This document shows, in pieces, positions 15,631 to 24,354 of a stretch of DNA of 64,000 nucleotides; the stretch's first letter is position 1, and every line of letters starts with the position of its first letter. A model generated the notes under the pieces. That model saw only the letters and a program-made list of their open reading frames with translations, had not been told where the DNA came from and did no database searches. The position numbers and the translations under genes are program-made. Source of the DNA: Macrococcoides epidermidis (GTDB lineage: Bacteria; Bacillota; Bacilli; Staphylococcales; Staphylococcaceae); the NCBI RefSeq assembly GCF_042659445.1, contig NZ_JBHSSR010000016.1; one strand, given 5' to 3'.

Positions 15631-17301
15631 ATGGCGGTAGAAAGAAAATGGTGGAAAGAAGCGGTATGCTATCAAGTTTATCCAAGAAGTTTTAAAGATT
15701 CAAATGGCGATGGAATCGGTGATATTAATGGAATTACTGAAAAGCTTGATTATTTGAAAGCATTGGGAATAGATGTAATATGGGTGAGTCCGATATTTGA
15801 ATCGCCTAACGATGATAATGGCTATGATATTAGCGATTATCAAGCAATCATGAGAGATTTTGGAACGATGGAAGACTTTGATCGATTATTACATGAAGTG
15901 CATGAGCGAGGTATGAAACTTATCTTAGATCTTGTAATCAACCATACAAGTGATGAACATCAATGGTTTGTTGAAGCTCGAAAGAGTAAAGATAATACAT
16001 TTCGTGACTGGTATATATGGAAAGATGGTAAAGCAGATAAAGAACCGAATAACTGGGCAAGTATATTTGAAGGCTCGGCATGGGAATATGATGTGACAAC
16101 TGATCAATATTACATGCATGTATTTAGCAGAAAACAACCCGATTTAAACTGGGAAAATAAAGATATGCGTCAAGCAATCTATAATATGGTGAACTGGTGG
16201 CTTGATAAGGGAATCGATGGTTTTAGAGTAGATGCTATCAGTCACATCAAAAAAAGTTTCGAAAAAGGTGACTTACCCAATGTTGATAAGTTAGGCTACG
16301 CTGAATCTTTTGATGGCCATATGAATCAGCCTGGGATTCAAAACTATTTACAGGAATTAAAAGAAAACACTTTTGATAAGTATGACATAATGACGGTTGG
16401 TGAGGCAAACGGTGTCACAACCAAAGATGCTGATGAGTGGGTTGGCAAAGATAACGGTAAGTTTAACATGGTCTTTCAATTTGAACATTTAAATCTATGG
16501 GATCACAATGTAGGTAAAAGTTTTGATATATTAGGTTACAAAAAAGTATTAAGTGAATGGCAGAAAGGATTAGAAGCAACAGGATGGAATGCATTGTTCA
16601 TTGAGAATCATGACCGTCAGCGTGTTTCATCTACATGGGGTGACGATGTAAATTATTGGTTTGAAAGCTCCACAAGTCATGCTATTGTATATTTCTTGTT
16701 GCAAGGTACGCCGTTTATATATCAAGGTCAGGAAATTGGGATGACCAATTATCCTTTTGAAACAATAGATGATTTCGATGATGTGCATGCTAAAAATATT
16801 TATAATCAGGAACTTAAAAAAGGAATGACAAAAGAAGCGGTGTTAGAAATGTTAGGGCGTATCTCAAGAGATAATACGCGTACACCGATGCAATGGGATG
16901 ATACAAAAAATGCAGGTTTCACAACGGGTACACCTTGGTTAAAAGTGAATCCAAATTATGAAGAGATTAATGTTTTCGTACAGGAAAGAAAAGAAGATTC
17001 ACTATTAAATTTCTATAAAAAAATGATTCAATTAAAGAAGGAAAACTTAACATTAACATATGGAACATTTGATTTAATCTATCCGGAAGACAAAAATGTT
17101 TTTGCATATACGCGTACATTAGATGATGAACAATATATTATTTTAGGAAATTTAAGTCACGACAAAGTCACTTTAAAGACAGATGAAAAGCTCGATTTAG
17201 CTAAAGAAAAACAAGTATTGAACAACTATCCAATTGATAAACAATCAGCTGATGTATTTACACTGATGCCTTTTGAGGCAAGAGTTTATAAAGTGCATTA
17301 A
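15631..17301 (+). CDS. malA: GH13 alpha-glucosidase
   Basis: 556 aa cytoplasmic glycoside hydrolase of the oligo-1,6-/alpha-glucosidase group. N-terminal VCYQVYPRSFKDSNGDGIGD is typical, with the calcium-site aspartates DSNGDGIGD. Conserved region I is DLVINHTS; the nucleophile is D201 in GFRVDAI, the acid/base E258 in VGEAN, and the stabiliser D328 in IENHD. The residue after the nucleophile is Ala rather than the Val common in strict alpha-1,6 enzymes, which suggests (inference) an alpha-1,4 or broader preference such as maltose. AGGAGG precedes the ATG. No transporter or regulator of maltose is adjacent; the upstream partner is the GTPase gene. Confidence 0.9.
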   Translation: MAVERKWWKEAVCYQVYPRSFKDSNGDGIGDINGITEKLDYLKALGIDVIWVSPIFESPNDDNGYDISDYQAIMRDFGTMEDFDRLLHEVHERGMKLILDLVINHTSDEHQWFVEARKSKDNTFRDWYIWKDGKADKEPNNWASIFEGSAWEYDVTTDQYYMHVFSRKQPDLNWENKDMRQAIYNMVNWWLDKGIDGFRVDAISHIKKSFEKGDLPNVDKLGYAESFDGHMNQPGIQNYLQELKENTFDKYDIMTVGEANGVTTKDADEWVGKDNGKFNMVFQFEHLNLWDHNVGKSFDILGYKKVLSEWQKGLEATGWNALFIENHDRQRVSSTWGDDVNYWFESSTSHAIVYFLLQGTPFIYQGQEIGMTNYPFETIDDFDDVHAKNIYNQELKKGMTKEAVLEMLGRISRDNTRTPMQWDDTKNAGFTTGTPWLKVNPNYEEINVFVQERKEDSLLNFYKKMIQLKKENLTLTYGTFDLIYPEDKNVFAYTRTLDDEQYIILGNLSHDKVTLKTDEKLDLAKEKQVLNNYPIDKQSADVFTLMPFEARVYKVH

Positions 17302-17316
17302 TGATAGGAGAGGCTA

Positions 17317-17420
17317 GGACAGAAGTGTTCTGCCGCAAGCAAAAACCGGACAAAACTAATAAATCGCGCTTTGATTTATAGTTTTTGTTCGGTTTTTGTC
17401 GTAGGGGCAACTTCTGTTCC
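17317..17420. repeat. Nested palindrome, probable intergenic repeat element or terminator
   Basis: Outer arms GGACAGAAGT (17317-17326) and ACTTCTGTTCC (17410-17420) enclose a second pair of about 26-nt arms (17340-17365 and 17373-17398) containing CAAAAACCG and CGGTTTTTG. The whole could fold into one long hairpin. The opening AGGCTAGGACAGAA resembles the start of intergenic repeats common in staphylococcal genomes. It lies just after the alpha-glucosidase gene and may also end its transcript. Confidence 0.65.
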
Positions 17421-17569
17421 GCCGTTTAAGATGTTAAACAGAAGAGAGCTAAGACCTATGTTTCACCCTTATTTATTTAACAATAAATTTACAAAAAATA
17501 AATATGAAATACACATACAACTGATACAGTGAATAAGTAATATTAATTCACATTTGAGGAGTAAAGGAC

Positions 17570-19756
17570 ATGAAACAAATCTTAAGACTCGTATTAGTAG
17601 TTGCATTAATGATTTCAATGATGCCTTATTCAAAAGAAGCGCATGCGGCATCTAATTTATTAATTTCTGAGTATGTAGAAGGTTCTAGCTATAACAAAGC
17701 ACTTGAAATTTATAACCCAGGCGATACACCAGTCGATTTATCAAATTATAGTCTTGTTACTTTTACGAATGGTGCAAACAGAACAACTGGAACGGTTACA
17801 GCTTTAAAGTTATCAGGTACGATCAATGCAAAATCAACATATGTTGTTGCAAATCAAAATGCTGGTGAAGCGGTGTTATCAAAGGCGCAACTTACAACAG
17901 GTAGCGCTGTAATGAATTTCAATGGTGATGACACAATCGTTTTATTCCAAAATTATGATGCAGTAACTAAAGATGGCGTTATTCAGGATTCTATCGGACA
18001 AATTGGAGTAGATCCAGGAACGGATTTCGGAACAGACGTTTCAACATTAGATATGACGTTAGTACGAACAAACGAATTAATGACAGCTGATACAAATATT
18101 GAAGATGCATACAATCCAAATCAACAATTTATTGCATTACCGAAAGATACATTTGATCAACTAGGTCAGTTCGATGGTACAGTTATAGCACCGCCAGCAG
18201 AAGTTGCTAAAGATGAGTATCAAGTGAAAGTTTTACGAGTAGTAGATGGAGATACGATTAAAATTTCACCTGCTATTATGGGCGCTGATACTATTCGTTT
18301 CGTGAATATGGATACAGCTGAAACATATCATTTAGATGCGTATGACGAAAGTTTAATTACAACAGACTTAAACCATAATCAAAAATATTATGGAGAATTA
18401 GCGAAAAAAGCATTGAATGAAAAATTAACTGCGGGTATGGATATTACAGTGAAGGTGAACAAAGATCACATTACGGATGACTACGGACGTGTATTAGGAC
18501 AAGTTATCCGCACGAGTGACAATGTGAACATTAATTTAGAGATGGTAAGAGAAGGTTTTGCTGCAACTTACTTTATCTGGCCAGTATTAAGTATGGATGA
18601 CTATAACATGTTTCAATCAGCAGTAAAAGCAGCGCAAGATACTGGAATTGGTATGTGGAATAGAGAAAATCCTCAAATGGAATTGCCTTTTGCATTCCGT
18701 GCACGATATGATGGCAAAGGTTTCTTAAGATATGTTGGTAATTCTGATACGAAAGTATTTTATGATCCGCAAAACTACGATCAGGTACCAGTAGATAAAC
18801 GTATCTTTTTTACTAAAGAAGAAGCAATTGCACAAGGTTATACACCAGCTTCAGGAAATGGTGAAGGAGAAGTCGTGACTGAGCCAGCAAAAGTGATGGA
18901 TATTCAGACAGCTCGTGAATCAGGTAAAGGTACTAATGCAATTGTAACTGGGACAGTGACACATATTGACGGTTATAACATTTATATTCAGGACAATACT
19001 GGTGGCATTGTTGTCCGCAGTAAAACAGTAAAACCTAATATTGGTGATGTCATTGAAGCTACTGGAGAAACAAGTGAATATTTCGGATTATATCAAATCG
19101 AATCTGAAAATATTAAAGTAACAGGCACTTCAAAAGTGACACCTGAAATTAAAGACTTATCTGCTATCGGTGAAACAGAAGAAGCAGAATTAATTACAAT
19201 TAACGATGTTACAGTAAAATCAGTTAATGAGCATCAGGAATATACAGTAGAAGATGAAAACGGCAAAACGTTTATGATTAAAGTAAAATCAGGATTAGAA
19301 GTAGGTAAAACATATCATGCTATTACAGGTGTAGTAACATACAGTTATGATAACTATAAATTACTTCCAGTAGATATTGTAGAAAAAGAAATCGTTAAAG
19401 AAGTACCAAAGACTTTATCTGGAATAGCTTTCTTAGATCAAAACCACAATGGTAAATTTGACCGTCCAGATAAATTATTAAAAAATATAAAAGTGTCAAT
19501 CTACAAAGAAAATGAACTTGTTGAAGAAGTGGTTACTGACAACAATGGTGAATATAAAGCATTATTATTAAACGGTCACTATACATTACGTTTCGAACAA
19601 CCAAATGGACTTATTGAAACGTTTAATGATAAAGGTGATGACGAAGTAGATTCAGATATTATCAATGGGGAAGTCAAATTAGAGATTAATGAACTTGATA
19701 AACAAAATATTTCAGCTGGATACACAAAACCGGTTGGCAAAATGAAGCATAAATAA
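17570..19756 (+). CDS. Secreted multidomain nuclease (LTD - TNase - OB - SdrD_B)
   Basis: 728 aa. A signal peptide ends near residue 26 (AHA). Residues 28-170 form a lamin-tail domain (LLISEYVEGSSYNKALEIYN). Residues 220-390 form a thermonuclease/SNc domain: VVDGDTIK, a later DDYGRVLGQV with the catalytic-type Asp and Arg, and EGFAATY. Residues 440-510 are an OB-fold typical of YhcR-like nucleases (NAIVTGTVTHIDGYNIYIQD). Residues 630-715 are an SdrD_B-like domain (GIAFLDQNHNGKFD) that may bind calcium. No LPXTG or C-terminal anchor follows, so it is probably released. Use of extracellular DNA or RNA is the likely role. Confidence 0.85.
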   Translation: MKQILRLVLVVALMISMMPYSKEAHAASNLLISEYVEGSSYNKALEIYNPGDTPVDLSNYSLVTFTNGANRTTGTVTALKLSGTINAKSTYVVANQNAGEAVLSKAQLTTGSAVMNFNGDDTIVLFQNYDAVTKDGVIQDSIGQIGVDPGTDFGTDVSTLDMTLVRTNELMTADTNIEDAYNPNQQFIALPKDTFDQLGQFDGTVIAPPAEVAKDEYQVKVLRVVDGDTIKISPAIMGADTIRFVNMDTAETYHLDAYDESLITTDLNHNQKYYGELAKKALNEKLTAGMDITVKVNKDHITDDYGRVLGQVIRTSDNVNINLEMVREGFAATYFIWPVLSMDDYNMFQSAVKAAQDTGIGMWNRENPQMELPFAFRARYDGKGFLRYVGNSDTKVFYDPQNYDQVPVDKRIFFTKEEAIAQGYTPASGNGEGEVVTEPAKVMDIQTARESGKGTNAIVTGTVTHIDGYNIYIQDNTGGIVVRSKTVKPNIGDVIEATGETSEYFGLYQIESENIKVTGTSKVTPEIKDLSAIGETEEAELITINDVTVKSVNEHQEYTVEDENGKTFMIKVKSGLEVGKTYHAITGVVTYSYDNYKLLPVDIVEKEIVKEVPKTLSGIAFLDQNHNGKFDRPDKLLKNIKVSIYKENELVEEVVTDNNGEYKALLLNGHYTLRFEQPNGLIETFNDKGDDEVDSDIINGEVKLEINELDKQNISAGYTKPVGKMKHK

Positions 19757-19763
19757 TATTGCT

Positions 19764-19793
19764 AAAGACAGGGTAATTACCTGTCTTTTTTAT
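19764..19793 (+). terminator. Nuclease gene terminator
   Basis: AAAGACAGG pairs with CCTGTCTTT across a short AT-rich loop and is followed by a T-rich stretch. Confidence 0.85.
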
Positions 19794-19862
19794 TTTTAAA
19801 ACCTCACACTTAACTTATCCTTTGATATAATAGCACCAATAGGGCATATCGGAGGAATGAAT

Positions 19863-20564
19863 GTGGTAAGAATTGAAAAGAAGAAATTATATGAAGAGAT
19901 TGCAGATCGCATTATTATGCAAATCAAAGAAGGTGAATTTGAGATCGATGAAAAACTGCCATCGATTCAAAAACTCGCTCAAGATTATGGCGTAGGACAA
20001 GCATCTATTAGAGAAGCTTTAAATGCTTTGCGTGTAATGGAACTCGTTGAAATCCGTCATGGTGAAGGAACGTTTGTAAAGCATATTAAACCTAAAGTCT
20101 TTTCTAAAGAGATGTCAGTATATACTAAAAAAGATATTATTGATTTATTAGAAGTACGTAAAATTATAGAAGTTGGCGCTGCAGGTCGTGCTGCTGTGAA
20201 GCATTCAGAAAAGGATTTACAGAATATTAAAGATGCACTCGAGCAGATGAAACTAGCAGTACATAATAAAGCAATTGGTGAACAAAGTGACTTTGCTTTC
20301 CATTTAGCGATTGCTAAAGCTACTAAGAATGAGTTGTTAGCTCAACTATTAGTAGAAGTATCAGATAAAGTGAAGACAACAATGAAAGAGACGCGTAAAA
20401 TCTGGATTTATACAGAAACGAAATCTATCGAGAAGTTATATAAAGAACATCTTGAGATTTATGAAGCAATCAAACAAAAAGATATAAAACTTTCTGAAGA
20501 AAAGATGCTTAAACATTTAGAAGAAGTGGAATATGTACTATTAGAACATTTAGAAACAAAGTAA
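19863..20564 (+). CDS. FadR/GntR-family regulator, probable LutR
   Basis: About 233 aa. An N-terminal winged helix-turn-helix (KLPSIQKLAQDYGVGQASIREAL, residues near 28-50; GEGTFV wing) is joined to an all-helical FCD ligand domain (DLLEVRKIIEVGAAGRAA, then FHLAIAKAT with metal/ligand-site His). FCD regulators typically sense small organic acids. The ATG at 19857 is one base from GGAGG; the GTG at 19863 has 7-nt spacing and is preferred. Its position right before lutABC, and the role of Bacillus LutR in lactate control, make it the likely regulator of that operon (inference). Confidence 0.82.
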   Translation: MVRIEKKKLYEEIADRIIMQIKEGEFEIDEKLPSIQKLAQDYGVGQASIREALNALRVMELVEIRHGEGTFVKHIKPKVFSKEMSVYTKKDIIDLLEVRKIIEVGAAGRAAVKHSEKDLQNIKDALEQMKLAVHNKAIGEQSDFAFHLAIAKATKNELLAQLLVEVSDKVKTTMKETRKIWIYTETKSIEKLYKEHLEIYEAIKQKDIKLSEEKMLKHLEEVEYVLLEHLETK

Positions 20565-20582
20565 GAATGGAATTTTGTCACT

Positions 20583-20610
20583 TGCATTTAGATTATCATT
20601 CCAATAAAAT
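20583..20610 (+). promoter_or_regulatory. lutABC promoter
   Basis: TTGCAT (20583-20588) and TAAAAT (20605-20610) at 16-nt spacing lie upstream of two palindromes and lutA. The match is moderate. Confidence 0.5.
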
Positions 20611-20626
20611 AGTACTGTTAGAGATA

Positions 20627-20643
20627 CAGTCATCCGATGACTG
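20627..20643. promoter_or_regulatory. Palindrome, candidate LutR operator
   Basis: CAGTCAT-CCG-ATGACTG is a perfect 7-3-7 inverted repeat about 15 nt after the predicted -10, well placed for repression. Size and symmetry fit a GntR/FadR dimer, but binding is inference. Confidence 0.5.
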
Positions 20644-20650
20644 AAAATTT

Positions 20651-20674
20651 TATCAATATTGGGCGATATTGATA
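20651..20674. promoter_or_regulatory. Second palindrome before lutA
   Basis: TATCAATAT-6-ATATTGATA is a perfect 9-bp inverted repeat in the lutA leader, ending about 20 nt before the start codon. It could be an operator or an mRNA hairpin near the ribosome site. No T-run follows. Confidence 0.5.
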
Positions 20675-20693
20675 ACTAGAGGGGTGTTTCATT

Positions 20694-21428
20694 ATGAAAG
20701 TAAGTTTATTTAGTACATGTTTAGTAGACGTTTTTGAAAAAAGAGTGGGTATTGCAACTGTAGAATTACTTGAAAAATTAGGTTGTGAAGTGGACTTTCC
20801 TGCGGCACAAGTATGTTGTGGGCAACCGGCATATAATTCTGGATATCATGAAGAAACGAAAAAAGCCGCACAAAACATGATCAAAGCTTTTGAAAATTCA
20901 GAGTATGTTGTAGCACCGTCTGGTTCATGTATTACAATGTTTAAACATTATCCAGATTTATTTAAAGATGATATGGTGTGGCGTGATCGCGCAAAACGTT
21001 TGGCGGATAAATCTTATGAAGTAACACAATTTATCGTTAATGTTCTTGGTGTTACGGATGTAGGTGCCAAGTTAGAAGGTAAAGCAACAATGCATCCATC
21101 ATGCCATAATACACGTTTATTACATAATTCAGAGCCACCGAAGAAGTTATTATCAGCAGTAGAAGGATTAGAGATTGTAGAGCTACCTGAATATTACAAT
21201 TGTTGTGGATTCGGTGGAACATTTGCTGTTAAGATGAATGATGTTTCAGGTGAAATGGTCGATGAAAAAGTAGATTGTATCGTAAAAAGTGGTGCCGATT
21301 ATTTAGTTGGCGCAGATGCAAGTTGCTTAATGAATATTGAAGGACGTTTAAAACGTCGAGGTGAAAAAGTTAAGGTTTATCACATCGTAGAAATCCTGAA
21401 TAATAATACAGAGGCGGTGACTGTATAA
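20694..21428 (+). CDS. lutA: Lactate utilisation protein A
   Basis: 244 aa. Two cysteine-rich CCG domains are seen: the first with CCGQPAYNSGY (near 43-53), the second with HPSCHNTR and NCCGFGGTFAVK. These ligate iron-sulfur clusters in LutA/GlcF-like subunits. LutA, LutB and LutC together oxidise L-lactate to pyruvate in Bacillus. GAGGGG lies upstream of the ATG. Its stop overlaps lutB by one base. The position after the FadR-type regulator and the two palindromes supports induction by lactate. Confidence 0.94.
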   Translation: MKVSLFSTCLVDVFEKRVGIATVELLEKLGCEVDFPAAQVCCGQPAYNSGYHEETKKAAQNMIKAFENSEYVVAPSGSCITMFKHYPDLFKDDMVWRDRAKRLADKSYEVTQFIVNVLGVTDVGAKLEGKATMHPSCHNTRLLHNSEPPKKLLSAVEGLEIVELPEYYNCCGFGGTFAVKMNDVSGEMVDEKVDCIVKSGADYLVGADASCLMNIEGRLKRRGEKVKVYHIVEILNNNTEAVTV

Positions 21429-22861
21429 TGAGTATGAAAATTGGTAATGAAACATTTAAGAAAGCTGTAAAAACAGAACTTAAAGATGATTTTATGCGTG
21501 GTGCGGTCTCTAGTGCCCAAGATAGATTGCGTGAACGAAAAATAAAGTCTCAGGAATCACTAGGTAACTGGGAGGAGTGGAGAAGTCACTCTGAAGAGAT
21601 CCGTCAGCATACATTAGCGAATTTAGACTATTATTTAAATATGCTCGCAGAAAATGTCGCAGCAAAAGGCGGACATGTATTTTTTGCTGAAACTGCAGAA
21701 GAAGCAAATGAGTATGTTCAAAAAGTATTAGTAGAAAAAAAGGCGAAAAAAGTAGCAAAGTCAAAATCAATGGTTACAGAAGAGATTGATTTGAATAAGG
21801 CGATGGAAGCTGTTGGTTGTGAAGTCATCGAAACAGACTTAGGTGAATATATTTTACAAGTTGATGATCACAATCCACCATCACATATCGTTACACCAGC
21901 TTTACACATGAATAAAGATCAGATTCAAAAAGTTTTTACTGAAAAACTAGGTTACACTAAATCAAATAGTCCTGAAGATTTAGCTTTATTTGCACGTAAA
22001 AAGCTTCGAGAAGAATTCTTGTCAGCAGATGTTGGTATTACAGGTTGTAATTTCGGTGTTGCTGAAAGTGGATCTTTCACATTAGTAACGAACGAAGGTA
22101 ATGCACGTATGGTAACAACATTACCAAAAACACAGATTACTGTGATGGGTATGGAACGTATTGTACCAACACACGAAGAATTAGAAGTATTAGTTTCTAT
22201 GTTAACGCGTGCAGCTGTTGGACAAAATTTAACAAGTTATGTGACAACTTTAACAGGCCCTCGTGCAGATGATGAAATCGATGGACCAGAAGAATTTCAT
22301 TTAGTTATCGTTGATAATGGACGTTCTAAAATATTAGGTACACAATTCCAATCTATTTTACAATGTATCCGTTGTGCAGCTTGTGTTAACGTGTGTCCTG
22401 TATACCGCCAGGTTGGAGGACACTCTTACGGTTCTATCTATCCAGGACCAGTCGGTGCTGTATTGACACCTTTATTGGGTGGTTATAAAGATTATAAAGA
22501 ACTACCATATGCATCAACACTATGCGGTGCGTGTACGGAAGCATGTCCTGTTAAAATCCCGTTACATGACTTATTGTTAGAACATAGACGTGTCATTGTG
22601 GAAGAAGAACACATGTCTCCTGTAGCAGAACGATTAGTCATGAAAGGATTTAGTATGGGAGCATCTCATGCAACTTTATTTAAATATGGCACTAAGATGG
22701 CCCCTTCAATGATGGCACCATTTGAAAATAAACAAGAACATATGATAACAAAAGGACCGAAACCATTACATGCCTGGACTGATACACGCGATTTCCCAAT
22801 GCCGGATGAAGAGAATTTCCGTGACTGGATGCAAAACAGATTGAAAAGAGGTGCGAAATAA
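21428..22861 (+). CDS. lutB: Lactate utilisation iron-sulfur protein B
   Basis: 477 aa. Residues about 70-300 form a LUD domain. Two 4Fe-4S ferredoxin motifs follow: CIRCAACVNVCPVY and CGACTEACPVKIP. A C-terminal tail contains MKGFSMG and a conserved WTDTRDFP segment. It is the central electron-transfer subunit of the LutABC lactate oxidase complex. Starts overlap: one base with lutA, and its stop overlaps lutC. An alternative ATG lies two codons downstream. Length is normal. Confidence 0.95.
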   Translation: MSMKIGNETFKKAVKTELKDDFMRGAVSSAQDRLRERKIKSQESLGNWEEWRSHSEEIRQHTLANLDYYLNMLAENVAAKGGHVFFAETAEEANEYVQKVLVEKKAKKVAKSKSMVTEEIDLNKAMEAVGCEVIETDLGEYILQVDDHNPPSHIVTPALHMNKDQIQKVFTEKLGYTKSNSPEDLALFARKKLREEFLSADVGITGCNFGVAESGSFTLVTNEGNARMVTTLPKTQITVMGMERIVPTHEELEVLVSMLTRAAVGQNLTSYVTTLTGPRADDEIDGPEEFHLVIVDNGRSKILGTQFQSILQCIRCAACVNVCPVYRQVGGHSYGSIYPGPVGAVLTPLLGGYKDYKELPYASTLCGACTEACPVKIPLHDLLLEHRRVIVEEEHMSPVAERLVMKGFSMGASHATLFKYGTKMAPSMMAPFENKQEHMITKGPKPLHAWTDTRDFPMPDEENFRDWMQNRLKRGAK

Positions 22862-23553
22862 TGAAAGGAACAATTCAAAATAAAGATTCGTTTATGAGTA
22901 ACATCTCAAAAAATCTTAATCGTGCAATGCCTGAAAAGGTAGAAATCCCTGAGTGGAAATTTAGACCACAAGATAAAACATTAACAGGACTTTCTCAAGA
23001 TGAGTTGTTGGATGTTTTAAAGCAGCAATGTGAATTTATCCATACTGATTTAGTTGTGACTAATTCAAATGAAGTAAATAAAACTTTATCAGATGTTATT
23101 GCGAAATATGGGAATGGTGAAGTAATTGCTACAAATGATAAACGCTACGCAGAATATGGTATTGATTTAGCTGCTCAAGATGCCTTTATCTGGGATGAAG
23201 CTAAAGGTGCTGAAAATTTACATGTAGCTGAACGTGCGAATGTCGGCATTACAATTAGTGAATCAACATTAGCTGAAAGTGGGACAGTTGTATTATATGC
23301 AGATAAAGGGATTGGTAGAAGTGTGAGTCTTTTACCAGCAACTTATATTGCGATTGTACCTAAATCTACTATTGTGCCAAGATTTACACAAGCTGCTCAA
23401 GAAATGAATGAAATGATGAAAGACGCAGCTAACTTTCCAACTTGCATTAACTTAATTACTGGACCATCTAACTCAGCGGATATAGAGATGAAACTTGTAG
23501 TAGGTGTTCATGGTCCAATTAAAGCAACATATATTGTTTTAGATGATAAATAA
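22861..23553 (+). CDS. lutC: Lactate utilisation protein C
   Basis: 230 aa LUD-domain protein, third subunit of the lactate oxidation complex. Typical is the segment VGITISESTLAESGTVVL and the C-terminal ITGPSNSADIEMKLVVGVHGP. The start overlaps the lutB stop by one base. A terminator follows within 10 nt, closing the operon. Confidence 0.94.
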   Translation: MKGTIQNKDSFMSNISKNLNRAMPEKVEIPEWKFRPQDKTLTGLSQDELLDVLKQQCEFIHTDLVVTNSNEVNKTLSDVIAKYGNGEVIATNDKRYAEYGIDLAAQDAFIWDEAKGAENLHVAERANVGITISESTLAESGTVVLYADKGIGRSVSLLPATYIAIVPKSTIVPRFTQAAQEMNEMMKDAANFPTCINLITGPSNSADIEMKLVVGVHGPIKATYIVLDDK

Positions 23554-23561
23554 TATTCCAG

Positions 23562-23591
23562 CCTGGAGCAAAAGCTCCAGGTTGTTTATTT
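23562..23591 (+). terminator. lutABC terminator
   Basis: A perfect 8-bp stem (CCTGGAGC, loop AAAA, GCTCCAGG) is followed by TTGTTTATTTT. Confidence 0.88.
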
Positions 23592-23670
23592 TGCTATTGC
23601 TTTAATAAATATTATGTTTTGTATAGAATAGTGTTAACGTTCATAAAATAAATTTTTATGGAGGCATGAA

Positions 23671-24351
23671 ATGACGATATTTAATAATAAAGTTGCCAAT
23701 AAGTATGATGCATATTTTGAAACGAAAAAAGGACGATATGTTTGGCAAGTTGAAACAGATTTAATGAATCAATTGATTGATATTGAAAGTGGTATGCGTG
23801 TGCTTGAAATTGGTAGTGGTACAGGTATATATAGTATTCCATTTGCACAACAAGGGTGTAATGTAACAGGTATTGATATTTCAGGTGAAATGTTAGCAAT
23901 TGCACGTCAGAAAGTAATTGAACAGCAATTAAATTTAGATTTTATACATATGGATGCTAATGCGCTTCATTTTTCTGAGAATACTTTTGATCGTATTTAT
24001 TCGATGGGTGTATTAGATTTTGTAGATGATTTAGAACATGCTTTTGAGCAAGCCTATCGTGTGCTAAAGCCTGGTGGTAAAATCTCCATTGCTGTTGTTA
24101 ATCGAGATAGTGCTTGGGGGAAACGTTATATGGACCCGCAATATAATAAAGGAAAAGTGTATGCACATGCCCATTTTAAAAATTTAAATGAGCTGATGCG
24201 TATTCATCCGGAAGAAATAATAGGCTCAGGAGAGTGTTTATTCGTTCCGCCCGATGCGGAGGAAAGTGAATTTACTTTAGAGAATGAAAGATTGATGAGT
24301 GACAATGCAGGTGGATGGATTAATGTCGTCTGGCAGAAGAAAGAAGGATAA
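23671..24351 (+). CDS. SAM-dependent class I methyltransferase
   Basis: 226 aa. The SAM motif I is VLEIGSGTGIYSIPFA (near residues 44-59), then GIDISGEML (motif post I), DRIYSMGVLDFV and the RVLKPGGKI segment typical of Methyltransf_11 proteins. The substrate is not evident. GGAGG sits six nt before the ATG. The VOC-domain gene starts three nt after the stop, so the two form an operon. Confidence 0.87.
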   Translation: MTIFNNKVANKYDAYFETKKGRYVWQVETDLMNQLIDIESGMRVLEIGSGTGIYSIPFAQQGCNVTGIDISGEMLAIARQKVIEQQLNLDFIHMDANALHFSENTFDRIYSMGVLDFVDDLEHAFEQAYRVLKPGGKISIAVVNRDSAWGKRYMDPQYNKGKVYAHAHFKNLNELMRIHPEEIIGSGECLFVPPDAEESEFTLENERLMSDNAGGWINVVWQKKEG

Positions 24352-24354
24352 TTA

